NCBI RefSeq assembly: GCF_042682745.1 | Contig: NZ_JBHUIO010000006.1 | Coordinates: forward strand, 100,129-164,128 | Direction of reading: 5' to 3' | DNA length: 64,000 bases | Origin: Tumebacillus_A lipolyticus | Lineage (GTDB): Bacteria; Bacillota; Bacilli; Tumebacillales; Tumebacillaceae | In this document: one piece after another, positions 15,126-24,341 of the stretch | Layout of the letters: each line of letters begins with the position of its first letter | Position numbering within the stretch: the stretch's first letter is position 1 | Program-made: the position numbers and the translations under genes | Notes under the pieces: model-generated | Seen by the model: only the letters and a program-made list of their open reading frames with translations | The model's database searches: none | Told to the model about the DNA's origin: nothing

Positions 15126-17126
15126 CTACTTCACCTTCGCCCCGGACGGCATCGGGCCTGCGACGGTCGCCAGCACCAGATCTTCGCCCGCCGACGCTGC
15201 CAGGATCATGCCGTGCGACTCCACGCCGCGCAGTTTGACCGGCTTGAGGTTGGCGACCAAGATCACCTTCTGTCCGATCAGCTCTTGCGGCTGATAATAT
15301 TTTGCGATGCCCGACACCACTTGGCGGCGCTCATCGCCCACCTGCAAGATCAGCTTGAGCAGCTTATCCGCTTTCGGCACCGGCTCGCACTCGACAACTT
15401 CTGCGACGCGCAGATCCACCTTGGTAAAATCGTCGATGCCGATCAGCGCCACGCCCTCAGCGCTCGCCTCCTGTTTCGCTTCTGGCTTGGCCTCCGCCTT
15501 CGCTGCCACATGTTGTTGCTCTTCGTTGGTCACAGCCGTTCCTCCCATCATCGCTTGAATCGCCGCCGTCTCTTCCGCCACATCGAGGCGCGGGAACAGC
15601 GGGTTCCCCTTTTCGATCTTGCCGCCGCTCGGCAGGTTGCCGAAGGAAGCGAGGCTCTCCCACGAGGTCGCCTCACCTGCTGTCAGCCCCAGCTGCGCCC
15701 AGATGTTGGCGGGCGCTTTGGTCAATGCGGGCTGGACGAGGATCGAGGAGAAGCGAAGCGATTCGGCGAGGTTGTAGAGCACAGTGTTCAGTCGCTCCTT
15801 TTGCCCTTCCTCTTTCGCCAGCACCCACGGGGCGGTCTCATCGATATATTTGTTGGTGCGCGAGATCAGATCCCACACCGCGCCGAGCGCCACCGAGAAC
15901 TGCATCCGCTCCATCGCCGCTTCAAAACGCTTGACCGAATCGAGCGCCAGCGCATGCAGCGTGCCATCCAGTTCGGTCGCCGCTCCCGGCTGCGGGATGA
16001 TGCCGCCGTTGTATTTTTCGATCATCGCGATCGTGCGGTTGAGCAGGTTCCCCAGATCGTTTGCCAGGTCGGAGTTGATCCGCGTCACGAACGACTCGGG
16101 CGAAAAGACGCCATCCTGACCGAACGGCACCTCTCGCAACAGGTAGTAGCGGAACGCGTCCAGACCGAAGCGATCGATCAGCGGGACAGGGTCGACCACG
16201 TTGCCTTTCGACTTGGACATCTTATCGCCTTTCGAGAGGAAGAAACCGTGGCCAAACACTTTCTTCGGCAACGGCAGATCGAGCGCCATCAGGAAGATCG
16301 GCCAATAGATCGTGTGAAAGCGCACGATGTCCTTGCCGATCACATGCACGTCGGCCGGCCAGAACGTCTCCCACCGCTTTTTCATCTCCGGATCGTCAGA
16401 CAGATAGCCGATCGCCGTGATGTAGTTGGTCAGCGCGTCCAGCCAGACATAGATCACATGCTCCGGGTCGCTCGGCACCTTGATGCCCCACTCAAACGTG
16501 GTGCGCGACACGCAGAGATCCTCCAGACCTGGCTTCAAGAAGTTGTTCAGCATCTCGTTTTTGCGGGATTCTGGCTCGATGAAGCCGGGGTGATCCGCAT
16601 AGTATTGGATCAGCCGATCCGCATATTTGCTCATGCGGAAGAAGTACGATTTCTCCCGCACAGATGCCACTTCACGCTTGCAGTCTGGACAGGCATTGCC
16701 CGCCTCTTCCACTTGGCGCTCCGTCCAAAACGATTCGCAAGGCGTGCAGTACAGGCCCTCGTACTCGGCCAGGTAGATGTCATCCTGTTCGAGCAAGCGC
16801 TGGAAGATCTGCTGAACGACCGCCTTGTGGCGCTCCTCTGTCGTGCGGATAAAATCATCGTAGGAGATGTCGAGCTTGCCCCACAGGTCTTGGATGCCGG
16901 CGACGATCTTGTCGACAAACTGGATCGGGGTCACCCCCGCATCTTTTGCTCGCTTCTCGATCTTCTGCCCGTGCTCATCCGTCCCGGTCAAAAACATCAC
17001 CTGATCTCCGCGCAAACGCTTGTAGCGGGCCATCGCATCGCTACAGACGGTCGTATACGCATGACCGATGTGCAGCTTGTCGCTCGGATAGTAGATCGGC
17101 GTCGTGATATAAAATGATTTTGCCAT
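15126..17126 (-). CDS. metG: Methionyl-tRNA synthetase
   Basis: 666 residues, class Ia synthetase charging tRNA-Met. HIGH-type motif LHIGHAYTTV near residue 20, zinc site CTPCESFW...CPDCKRE near 130, KMSKSKGNVVDP near 300, and a C-terminal tRNA-binding (EMAP II/Arc1p-like) domain from about 555, preceded by an Ala/Glu-rich linker. It starts at MAKSFYITTP, where AAAAGGAGG precedes the ATG. A T-box leader lies upstream. Confidence 0.97.
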   Translation of the reverse strand: MAKSFYITTPIYYPSDKLHIGHAYTTVCSDAMARYKRLRGDQVMFLTGTDEHGQKIEKRAKDAGVTPIQFVDKIVAGIQDLWGKLDISYDDFIRTTEERHKAVVQQIFQRLLEQDDIYLAEYEGLYCTPCESFWTERQVEEAGNACPDCKREVASVREKSYFFRMSKYADRLIQYYADHPGFIEPESRKNEMLNNFLKPGLEDLCVSRTTFEWGIKVPSDPEHVIYVWLDALTNYITAIGYLSDDPEMKKRWETFWPADVHVIGKDIVRFHTIYWPIFLMALDLPLPKKVFGHGFFLSKGDKMSKSKGNVVDPVPLIDRFGLDAFRYYLLREVPFGQDGVFSPESFVTRINSDLANDLGNLLNRTIAMIEKYNGGIIPQPGAATELDGTLHALALDSVKRFEAAMERMQFSVALGAVWDLISRTNKYIDETAPWVLAKEEGQKERLNTVLYNLAESLRFSSILVQPALTKAPANIWAQLGLTAGEATSWESLASFGNLPSGGKIEKGNPLFPRLDVAEETAAIQAMMGGTAVTNEEQQHVAAKAEAKPEAKQEASAEGVALIGIDDFTKVDLRVAEVVECEPVPKADKLLKLILQVGDERRQVVSGIAKYYQPQELIGQKVILVANLKPVKLRGVESHGMILAASAGEDLVLATVAGPMPSGAKVK

Positions 17127-17149
17127 TCTCGTTCCTCCTTTTGATAAAA

Positions 17150-17450
17150 ACACAAAAAAAGCTTTCGCCCCGTTGCCAGGACGAAAGCTGTTGCTTCCGT
17201 GGTACCACCTTGCTTCGCCGCCTTTTCACAAAAGCGACCTCTGTGCGTCATCAAGCGGACGCATCCAAAGCTGTAACGGGCTTCTCCCGCCGTCGCCTAC
17301 ACCAGCGCACACAGTCTGACCGACCTTGCGCGCGAGCTCGACCACGATGGCTCCGGAACCATCTTCCTCGCGCGCCTCCGCGTCGGTTTCCACCATCCCG
17401 ACTCTCTGGTGCGGCTCGTTTGCGAGTACTCTTTCCTTCATCGCCAACTG
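17150..17450 (-). promoter_or_regulatory. T-box riboswitch leader of metG
   Basis: On the minus strand the conserved AAGGTGGTACCACG T-box (about 17199-17212) is followed by a terminator with the stem AGCTTTCG / CGAAAGCT and T7 (to about 17154). Upstream, GAGAGTCGGGATGGTGGAAACC looks like Stem I, and GAAGATGGTTCC holds an AUG that fits a Met specifier. Uncharged tRNA-Met would pair with it and favour readthrough. The 5' limit is approximate. Confidence 0.9.
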
Positions 17451-17610
17451 CTATCTGCTTTCCAAACATATCTTTACCACAAACTAACACGATATACGGA
17501 AAGGTGTCAAGAATGAGGCGAAAAAGAAACCCTTTATGTCCACTTTCGAAAAATGGTCATAAAAGACGAAAATTTTCCATACAAAACAGTCTATTTTTTC
17601 GTAAAACCTA

Positions 17611-17639
17611 TTGACTGTTATGGGAGTAATTGGTACGCT
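17611..17639 (+). promoter_or_regulatory. Possible abrB promoter
   Basis: TTGACT (17611-17616), 17-bp spacer ending TGG, then TACGCT (17634-17639), an extended -10 form. A second TATAAT lies at 17684-17689 without a well-spaced -35. Both precede abrB. Confidence 0.35.
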
Positions 17640-17719
17640 ATAGATGTCGAAAGTTTGTCGAAGATTGTAGAATTCACGTGTCATATAATTCAAGATTAAA
17701 AACTGGGGGAGAATTCAAA

Positions 17720-17959
17720 ATGAAATCTACTGGTATCGTTCGTAAAGTTGATGAATTAGGTCGTGTGGTCATTCCGATCGAGCTGCGTCGCACCTTGGGA
17801 ATTGGCGAAAAGGACGCTTTGGAAATCTATGTGGACGGCGAGCGCATCGTCCTGAAAAAATATGAACCGGCTTGCGTGTTCTGCGGTTCGGCTGATGATA
17901 TCATCCACTTCCGCGGCAAAAACATCTGCTCGGTCTGCATCGGGGAAATGAGCCGATAA
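17720..17959 (+). CDS. abrB: AbrB-family transition-state regulator
   Basis: 79 residues, the swapped-hairpin DNA-binding domain in residues 1-50 (KSTGIVRKVDELGRVVIPIE then LRRTLGIGEKDALEIYVDGE), almost the same as Bacillus AbrB. The C-terminal part is not the Bacillus multimerisation domain but a short zinc-ribbon-like segment with CVFCG and CSVCIG. AbrB represses post-exponential genes such as antimicrobials and binds AT-rich DNA, so it is a candidate repressor of the AT-rich mini-protein promoters. GGGGGAG precedes the ATG. The place next to metG and rsmI is conserved. Confidence 0.95.
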   Translation: MKSTGIVRKVDELGRVVIPIELRRTLGIGEKDALEIYVDGERIVLKKYEPACVFCGSADDIIHFRGKNICSVCIGEMSR

Positions 17960-17974
17960 CAGCCCTTCGGCACA

Positions 17975-18021
17975 CAAAAAAAGCCCCATCTTCGCTGGCT
18001 AGCGATTCAGGGCTTTTTTTG
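17975..18021. terminator. Bidirectional terminator between abrB and rsmI
   Basis: AAAAAAAGCCC / GGGCTTTTTTT outer stem with an inner TCGCT / AGCGA hairpin; runs suit both convergent genes. Confidence 0.85.
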
Positions 18022-18028
18022 TTGCCCG

Positions 18029-18919
18029 CTATTCAAACTCCGCTTCGATCACCGCGTTGTAGACCTCTCGCTTGGGCATCCCGCGCTCTTTGGCGACCAG
18101 CTTGACCGCCTCTTTTTTCGGAATGCCACTCTGCACCACTTTTTCGACATGATCCGACAAACTGAGTTCTTCCCACCACTTTTTTTCGACAAACGGATTT
18201 TCCAGTTCGCCTCCGCTTCCTTCCACGATCACCACAAATTCCCCACGCGGTTTTTCTTTCCGAAACCACTCAAGACACTCGCTCAACTTTCCGCGCGAAA
18301 ACTGTTCAAACCGCTTCGTCAACTCCCGCCCGATCACCAGATGACGATCCCCCAGCACTTCGAGCAGCGCTTTGATCGTCTCTTCGACCCGATGGGGCGC
18401 TTCATAGAAGACGAGCGTGTCCGGATAATGCTTGAGCAGCTCCAGCTCGCGCTGGCGCTTTTTCTTGTCGCGGGGCAGGAAGCCGACAAAGCTGAAGCGT
18501 TCGGTCGGCAATCCGGAGGCGATCAGCGCGGTGACGCCTGCGACCGCACCGGGGATCGGCACGACAGCAAACCCTTCTTCCACCGCTGCCCGCACAATAT
18601 CAGCACCCGGGTCGGAGATGCCCGGCGTGCCCGCGTCGCTGACCAGGGCCACGCTGTCACCCGCCCGCAGGACAGACAGGATCGCCTCCTCTTTGCTGTT
18701 CTTGTTGTGCTCATGATAGGAGATCATCCGCGGGCCGGTGATCTCAAAATGGGTGAGGAGCTTGCGCGTCTGGCGCGTGTCTTCCGCAGCGATCACCGCT
18801 ACGCTCTTCAGCGTCTCGATCGCGCGATAGGTCATGTCCGCCAAGTTGCCGATCGGCGTCGCCACCAGATACAGCTTTCCGCCTGCCGTCTCCTCCTGAA
18901 ACGAATACAGATGCTTCAT
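18029..18919 (-). CDS. rsmI: 16S rRNA (cytidine1402-2'-O)-methyltransferase
   Basis: 296 residues. RsmI methylates the ribose of C1402 in the 30S decoding centre. Tetrapyrrole-methylase-like fold: LYLVATPIGNLADMTYRA at the start, AEDTRQTRKLL, SDAGTPGISDPG and VPIPGAVAGVTALIASGLP. Its ATG overlaps the stop of the preceding methyltransferase gene. The yazA (GIY-YIG) gene that sits between these two in Bacillus is absent. Confidence 0.96.
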   Translation of the reverse strand: MKHLYSFQEETAGGKLYLVATPIGNLADMTYRAIETLKSVAVIAAEDTRQTRKLLTHFEITGPRMISYHEHNKNSKEEAILSVLRAGDSVALVSDAGTPGISDPGADIVRAAVEEGFAVVPIPGAVAGVTALIASGLPTERFSFVGFLPRDKKKRQRELELLKHYPDTLVFYEAPHRVEETIKALLEVLGDRHLVIGRELTKRFEQFSRGKLSECLEWFRKEKPRGEFVVIVEGSGGELENPFVEKKWWEELSLSDHVEKVVQSGIPKKEAVKLVAKERGMPKREVYNAVIEAEFE

Positions 18920-19680
18920 CCTCTCACCAATCCTCCTCGTCCCGCGTAGATGTCCAAAATCTCCTTTGAATAGGAGCCGTCCTCCTGATGAACGATCAGC
19001 GGCGGGTCGATGCGCAGCTCCGGACGACCTCCTTTGATCGCTTCGATCAACAGGATGTTCGGGCGCTTGTCCGGCCGCGGATGAACGAGCATCATTCGCT
19101 TTGGCTCAAGCTTCTGCGCGCGCATCGTCGCGATCAGATCGGCCAGGCGGTCGGGACGGTGTACAAACGCGACCTTCCCTTCATAGCGCACCAGACCTGC
19201 CGCGGCCGCCACCGCCTGCTCAAGCGTGCAGGTGATCTCATGCTTGGCGATCTTCACATGATCGTTCAAGCTCTGATCGCCAACCCCGGCCGGGCGGTAT
19301 GGCGGGTTGCAGACGACGAGGTCGAACGACTCGTTGCCGAACGTCTGCACCGCCTCCCGCGTATCGCCATGCACGATGCGGATCATCTGCTGCAGGCCGT
19401 TCCCCTCCACATTGCGCCGCGCCATGTCGGCCAAGCGCTCCTGAATCTCCAGGCCGACGATCTCGCCGCGCTCCGCGCTGCTCCTGGCGGCCAACAGCAG
19501 CGGGATCACGCCGTTCCCCGTCCCGAGGTCGATCACGCGGTCTCTGTTGCGCAGCGAGACATAATGGGCGAGCAACACCGCATCTAAAGAAAAGGAGAAC
19601 ACCTGATGGCTTTGGATGATTCGGTAGCTGTTGACCTGCAGATCATCCAATCGCTCTCCCGGTTGTAGTTGAAATGTCAT
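18916..19680 (-). CDS. tRNA1(Val) (adenine37-N6)-methyltransferase-like protein (YabB)
   Basis: 254 residues, SAM-dependent methyltransferase with VIDLGTGNGVIPLLLAARS (motif I) and VVCNPPYRPAG (the NPPY of N6-adenine enzymes). It corresponds to YabB/TrmN6. It starts at MTFQLQPGERLD, with AGAAGGGGAG upstream; the frame is open for 26 more residues without a ribosome site. It is coupled to rsmI by overlap. Confidence 0.92.
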   Translation of the reverse strand: MTFQLQPGERLDDLQVNSYRIIQSHQVFSFSLDAVLLAHYVSLRNRDRVIDLGTGNGVIPLLLAARSSAERGEIVGLEIQERLADMARRNVEGNGLQQMIRIVHGDTREAVQTFGNESFDLVVCNPPYRPAGVGDQSLNDHVKIAKHEITCTLEQAVAAAAGLVRYEGKVAFVHRPDRLADLIATMRAQKLEPKRMMLVHPRPDKRPNILLIEAIKGGRPELRIDPPLIVHQEDGSYSKEILDIYAGRGGLVRG

Positions 19681-19737
19681 GCGTTCTGATCTCCCCTTCT
19701 GCAGAGGCAAAGTTATGCAAGAAGTATAGCACATCTC

Positions 19738-19776
19738 AAACAAAAACCCCGCGCTCATCCAAGCTCGGGGTGCGAT
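19738..19776 (-). terminator. Terminator of the sensor-like gene
   Basis: On the minus strand CACCCCGAGC / GCGCGGGGT with TTTTTG behind it, in the 200-bp gap before the yabB-like gene. Confidence 0.7.
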
Positions 19777-19883
19777 CGCTCACTCTTTTGCTGGTGCGGA
19801 CAACAGATCGACTCGCTCCTGCAGAGCGACAGACGCTGCTCAGTCGGTCAACGTCGCAAAATAGTCTTGCAACGCTCTTATGG

Positions 19884-20900
19884 TCACTCCCCGCCCTGTC
19901 TTTCATCTGTCCGCCTGTCTGCCAACCGCTGCTCGATCTCCCGCAGCTTGGCCCGCGTGTGGTGCAGTTCGTCCTGCTGCATGATCAGCTGTTCTTTTTG
20001 CTCCATCATCTCATCTTGCTGCAGTTTCAACTCTTCCATCTGATCGAGCAGCCTGCGCTCATTCGCCTTGAATCGCAAAAAGATCTGCTTCAAAGAGCGA
20101 GTCAGATACCCGATCTCATCCTCGCGCTTGTCATAGGGAAGGTTGATGATCTTCACATCCTCATAATGCTCCGAAAACAGCGCGAGCGTCCGCAAAGGCT
20201 TGCCCACATCGCGGGCGAAGCGCACGGCGAACACGCCGATGATCAGCGCGATCAACAGCAAGTATTCCGCATAGTAGAGCGTGTGCTGCTTCACCCTTCT
20301 GTCGTTCTCTGTGCGCAGCTCAACTTGTGCGACCAGCATTTGCTCGGCAAACTGCTGGTGCCTGGTTCGCAGCTCGTCCGAAAAGTCCAGATAGCCCGCC
20401 TCGGCGGTGATCGTCGTCAGCGCCTCGCGCTGTCCGCTCTCGATCATTCGCTTGCCGACCTCGATCCAGTCGCGCATATAGCTTTGGCTCTCCTCTTCCA
20501 AAAAGGTCAGGTGCTCTCGATCCACCTCGGTCAACGCCAGTTGGCGGAACTGCGCGATCCCCTCGTCGACCCGCTTCTTGTTCGCATCGATGCGCGGTAA
20601 AAACTGCGGGAGCTGATAGGCGATATACCCCCGATATTCGATCATCAAGTTCGACATGCTCTGGGAAATCTCGGCGGCGAGAGCAACTTTCTTCTCCAGC
20701 AGGTTGGCCTGCTCTTCAAACTTGGCCAGCATCGAGCGGTCCGCCCAGTAGAGCACCGCACCTCCGATCAGGATGAAGAGAATCAACAGCCCCATGATCA
20801 GGCTCATCTGTTTGACGATGCTCTGTCGCAACTTCCCCCCAGGCTTGTCCTGATCGGCTCGTCCAAAAGGTCGCACCCCCACCAAACTCACCACCCGCAT
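19884..20900 (-). CDS. Membrane sensor protein with HAMP-like region and coiled coil, no output domain
   Basis: 338 residues. One helix at about 33-53, an extracytoplasmic helical bundle (about 54-205, four-helix MCP/CHASE3-like), a second helix at about 210-230, a HAMP-like stretch (DVGKPLRTLALFSEHYEDV then DEIGYLTRSLKQI), and a heptad-rich coiled coil (residues 268-325) rich in Glu, Gln and Leu. Histidine kinases, cyclases and chemoreceptors share this layout, but the protein ends without any of those domains and the next 200 bp hold only a terminator. The start is uncertain because no good ribosome site is visible. Confidence 0.75.
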   Translation of the reverse strand: MRVVSLVGVRPFGRADQDKPGGKLRQSIVKQMSLIMGLLILFILIGGAVLYWADRSMLAKFEEQANLLEKKVALAAEISQSMSNLMIEYRGYIAYQLPQFLPRIDANKKRVDEGIAQFRQLALTEVDREHLTFLEEESQSYMRDWIEVGKRMIESGQREALTTITAEAGYLDFSDELRTRHQQFAEQMLVAQVELRTENDRRVKQHTLYYAEYLLLIALIIGVFAVRFARDVGKPLRTLALFSEHYEDVKIINLPYDKREDEIGYLTRSLKQIFLRFKANERRLLDQMEELKLQQDEMMEQKEQLIMQQDELHHTRAKLREIEQRLADRRTDERQGGE

Positions 20901-20982
20901 CTCGAAAAATTTAGAAAAATATATAGGATAGCATGAACATTCGTTTCTAGCAGATTCCCCATCTAATGAAAAAGCGATGCGA

Positions 20983-22233
20983 TCACAGCCGACCTGCGCG
21001 CCGTCTCCTGATCTCCCAGAGGACGACCAATCCGAGCGCGACCGAGCCGAGCAAGCGGATGCCAGAGGAGATGTAGAACGCCACGTTGATGTCGAACAGG
21101 CCCATCACCCACACGCCGAACTGCGGCGCGATGATCGCCGTCAGCCCGATCACCAGCGAGTGCATGGCGATAAACAGAGCTCGCTTATCATCGGGAGACA
21201 CTTCCAACACCCGATTGAACAGCGTTTGCACGGTGCAGGCGACAAAGATCCCCATCCACAGGTTGAACGCGGCCAGCATCCAGAGGTTCATCGTCAACGC
21301 GTACAGCAGCGGTGCGGTCGCAAGCCCGGCCGTGCCGATGCAGAGCGTCCAGCCATGCCCGATCTTTTGCGCCACCTTGCCCCACCACGGATAGGTCAGC
21401 ACGCCCATCAGCGAGTTGCAGACGGTGATCACCGACACCCACAGGGCGGACATGTTCGCATAGTCGGGCGACATCTGATAGATGTTGAACAGCGGCCACG
21501 CCATCTGCCAGCCGAAATGAAACACGGCCGAGGCGGCTGCAAAGATCAGGAAGCGCTGTTCGCGGCGCACCGCCTGCAAGAGTTCCCAGAGCGAATGCCC
21601 CTTCTTTTCGACGGTGCGCATCGGCTCTTTGATCTTGATCAGGGTCGACGCCTCCAGCATGCCGACGACAAACGACAGGGCGAAGATCGTCTGATAGGCC
21701 CAAGGGGCGCCCCCGTACCAGTAGATGAGCAGTCCGGTCAAGACGGTCGTGATCGTGCCGATGCCCTGGGTGATGCGATTGCGCATCCCGAACACCCGCG
21801 CTCGCTGCGAGGCAGGGATCACATCGGCGATAAACGCCTGCCAGGAGAGCTGATAGACCGAAAAGGGGATGTTCATCAGGCCGACCAGCAGGACGAACAG
21901 CCAAGCCATCCAGTACAGGTCGAGCGATAGAAACGGAAGAGTGGCAAGAAACAGAAAAAACAGACCGCGAAGATAGATCATCGTGCCGGTAAACTTCTTC
22001 TTCGCCACAAGTCGATCAATGAAAAGAGCGCCCGGCAACAAGACGAGAATCCCAGTTAACGCCGGCAACGACGACAACCAAGCGACTTGTGAATCGGACG
22101 CTTCCAGTACTTTGATCGCAAACAGGGGAAGGAAGGGTGCCGTCAAATTTTGCGCCAGCACCGCAAAGATTCCCTGTATTGTGTTGATTCTGACATTGTG
22201 GCGAAGGTTGCGATACGCCTCCTGCTCGTGCAT
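20983..22233 (-). CDS. MFS transporter
   Basis: 416 residues, 12 transmembrane helices. Motif A-like FIDRLVAKKKFTGTMIYLRG after helix 2 and YQLSWQAFIADVIPASQRARVFGMRN in helix 4-loop 5, a form common in uncharacterised Firmicute MFS proteins near yabA. The ATG has GGAGGTG upstream. It is inserted between yabA and the sensor gene, an arrangement not found in Bacillus. Substrate unknown. Confidence 0.88.
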   Translation of the reverse strand: MHEQEAYRNLRHNVRINTIQGIFAVLAQNLTAPFLPLFAIKVLEASDSQVAWLSSLPALTGILVLLPGALFIDRLVAKKKFTGTMIYLRGLFFLFLATLPFLSLDLYWMAWLFVLLVGLMNIPFSVYQLSWQAFIADVIPASQRARVFGMRNRITQGIGTITTVLTGLLIYWYGGAPWAYQTIFALSFVVGMLEASTLIKIKEPMRTVEKKGHSLWELLQAVRREQRFLIFAAASAVFHFGWQMAWPLFNIYQMSPDYANMSALWVSVITVCNSLMGVLTYPWWGKVAQKIGHGWTLCIGTAGLATAPLLYALTMNLWMLAAFNLWMGIFVACTVQTLFNRVLEVSPDDKRALFIAMHSLVIGLTAIIAPQFGVWVMGLFDINVAFYISSGIRLLGSVALGLVVLWEIRRRRAGRL

Positions 22234-22280
22234 GAGGTTCGCACCTCCTTCAACATGGATGACTGACCGGTTGACGCGAG

Positions 22281-22613
22281 TTATTTATGCAAGAACGACA
22301 GACAGAACAGGCAGTCCCCTTCGGTGCGGAGACTTCCATAGTGCAGGTTGCAGATGTGGAACCCTTCCTGATACAAGCGCGCCAAGTTGTCATAGCCCTC
22401 CCCGAGGGGGACGACCTTGTCACCGGCTTCCGTCTCGTCAACACGCTCCTGATTGTCGAGGCGTTTGCGCAGATTCTCATTTTCCATTTGCAGCTTCTGG
22501 TTCTCTTCGATCAGTTCGACGATCTTTTGTTTCAGCGACCCCAACTCGCGATAGAGCTCGCCGATTCGCTCTTCAACACTGGCTACTTGTGCAAAAACGG
22601 CCTGTTTATCCAA
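22281..22613 (-). CDS. yabA: Replication initiation control protein YabA
   Basis: 110 residues. YabA tethers DnaA to the clamp DnaN and limits re-initiation. N-terminal leucine zipper (residues 1-60, [20 protein letters not shown]) and C-terminal zinc site with CNLHYG and [10 protein letters not shown]. It starts at TTG with GTGGGGTG upstream. Order holB-ricT-yabA is as in Bacillus. Confidence 0.93.
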   Translation of the reverse strand: MDKQAVFAQVASVEERIGELYRELGSLKQKIVELIEENQKLQMENENLRKRLDNQERVDETEAGDKVVPLGEGYDNLARLYQEGFHICNLHYGSLRTEGDCLFCLSFLHK

Positions 22614-22666
22614 ACCTGTTCACCCCACTAGCAATCCCTCGAGCGTATGGGCCTCCCCAAGCTGTT

Positions 22667-23335
22667 CTACCTTCCGTCTGCCACCTCAAGGTCCGCATCA
22701 TACGTGTCGCTCTCAAACTTCAAGCAACACATCAAACGACCGCAAAGACCGGAGATTTTAGCCGGGTTGAGCGAAAGGTTCTGGTCTTTCGCCATCCGAA
22801 TCGAGACCGGATCAAAATCCCCCAACCAGCTCGAACAGCAAAGAATGCGACCGCATGGTCCGATCCCGCCCAGCAGTTTCGCCTCGTCGCGCACCCCGAT
22901 TTGACGCAACTCAATACGGGTGCGGAACACGGAAGCGAGGTCTTTGACCAGCTCCCGAAAATCGACGCGACCATCGGCGGTAAAGTAAAAGATGATCTTG
23001 TTGCGGTCGAACGTGTATTCCACGTCGACCAACTTCATTTCCATCCCATGATCTGAGATCTTCTGTTGGCAAATCGTAAACGCCTTCTTCGCGGCGACCT
23101 TATTTTCCTCCACCTGGGCTGCATCTTTAGCGTCGGCGATGCGAAGCACCCGTTTTAGCGGCAAAACCACATCTCCTTCAGAAACATACTTTTTGCCGAT
23201 GACGACTTCTCCGTATTCAACGCCACGCGCAGTTTCCACGATGGCAAAATTTCCTTTTTCGATAGGAAGGTCGGCCGGGTCGAAGTAATAAATCTTGCCC
23301 GCTTTTTTAAAGCGAATTCCGACTACGGCGAACAT
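22667..23335 (-). CDS. ricT: RicT/YaaT (PSP1 domain) protein, shortened C-terminus
   Basis: 222 residues. RicT, with RicA and RicF, forms an Fe-S complex that stimulates RNase Y processing and affects competence, biofilm and sporulation. PSP1 core present: FAIVETARGVEYGEVVIGKK, FYFTADGRVDFRELVKDLA, GGIGPCGRILCCSSWL and SGLCGRLMCCLKFE with the conserved Cys. The Bacillus protein continues about 50 residues after the last motif; here it stops after 16 more (DADLEVADGR). A short family-like phrase (LGEAHTLEGLLVG) follows in another frame, so a frameshift is possible. Confidence 0.92.
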   Translation of the reverse strand: MFAVVGIRFKKAGKIYYFDPADLPIEKGNFAIVETARGVEYGEVVIGKKYVSEGDVVLPLKRVLRIADAKDAAQVEENKVAAKKAFTICQQKISDHGMEMKLVDVEYTFDRNKIIFYFTADGRVDFRELVKDLASVFRTRIELRQIGVRDEAKLLGGIGPCGRILCCSSWLGDFDPVSIRMAKDQNLSLNPAKISGLCGRLMCCLKFESDTYDADLEVADGR

Positions 23336-23340
23336 AGCTC

Positions 23341-24312
23341 CTATCCCCCTTGCAGCTGCAAGATCATATGCTCAAGCGAAAGTTGCACGTTAGCATTGCT
23401 CTGCAATCTTTTTTTCGTGGTCATGACCGTCTCGATCATGGCGAGCAACTGCTCTTCTGTCGCGCTCATCGCCTGCTGGCGGTAGCGCTCCAGATGGATG
23501 TCATGCGCGACTTCGCGCTCCATCCCAAGCCTGACGTGAAGCACATCGCGATACCACCACGCCAAGCAGTCGAGCAATCCCTCGATCTCATGACTCTGCC
23601 AGCCATGCTTGATCACTTTTTCCTGAAGAGTGAACAGCGCGTTGTTGCGACGCGCCGAAATCTCTTCTGTCAATTGTAACACCACAGTCAAGATTTCCGC
23701 AAACCGCTCTTCGTCTGCAAACTGTTTCGCCGCGCCTGCGCTCTGTTTCATAAAAGCGAGGAATCGCGCCTTCGAAACGGGAATGCCCTCCGCCTGCAAC
23801 TGCTCCTGCACGACCTGCACCGGACGGCGAGGAAACTGGATCACCTGGCAGCGCGAGATGATCGTCGGCAAAAGCATCGTCTTCGACTCGGCGAGCAGCA
23901 CGGCCACCACCGGCGACGTCGGCTCTTCCAAAAACTTGAGCAGCGAGTTGGCCGCCTCCACCGTCATCTTGTCCGCCTGATGGATCAGATACACTTTTGA
24001 CGCGCTCTGCATCGCCTTGCGCGAAAACGCCTTCTGCAGATCGCGCACCTGGGCGATCTTGATCGCGTTGCCTTCCGGCTCGACCACCAGCAGATCCGGG
24101 TGGTTGCCCGAGTCGAAGCGGCGGCATTGGTCACAGCTGCCGCACGGCTTGGTCCCGACGCTCTCACAGAGGACCGCTTTGGCAAAATAGGCGGCCGTCT
24201 CCTCCTGCCCTGCCCCGGCGGGCCCGAGGAACAGGTAGGCGTGCGCCAACTTCCCGCCGGTCACACTCCGCGACAACATGTCGGCCACAGGGCCTGGTAC
24301 TGGCCAAGTCAT
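23341..24312 (-). CDS. holB: DNA polymerase III subunit delta'
   Basis: 323 residues, a clamp-loader subunit. AAA+ core: LFLGPAGAGQEETAAYFAKA, a Walker A lacking the Lys as expected for delta' proteins, the zinc-binding CESVGTKPCGSCDQC, KVYLIHQADKMTVEAANSLLKFLEEP and SRCQVIQFPR (SRC motif). It starts at the second ATG (24312), which lies 10 nt behind AGAAGGG. It overlaps nothing and is followed within 6 bp by ricT. Confidence 0.95.
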   Translation of the reverse strand: MTWPVPGPVADMLSRSVTGGKLAHAYLFLGPAGAGQEETAAYFAKAVLCESVGTKPCGSCDQCRRFDSGNHPDLLVVEPEGNAIKIAQVRDLQKAFSRKAMQSASKVYLIHQADKMTVEAANSLLKFLEEPTSPVVAVLLAESKTMLLPTIISRCQVIQFPRRPVQVVQEQLQAEGIPVSKARFLAFMKQSAGAAKQFADEERFAEILTVVLQLTEEISARRNNALFTLQEKVIKHGWQSHEIEGLLDCLAWWYRDVLHVRLGMEREVAHDIHLERYRQQAMSATEEQLLAMIETVMTTKKRLQSNANVQLSLEHMILQLQGG

Positions 24313-24341
24313 CGCGCTCATTCCCTTCTGCTATGTCAAGA

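Noticed and set aside
14703..17117. 804-codon open frame on the plus strand over metG
   Set aside because: Exact antisense of metG; no ribosome site, Arg/His/Asp-rich composition typical of a shadow frame in GC-rich DNA.
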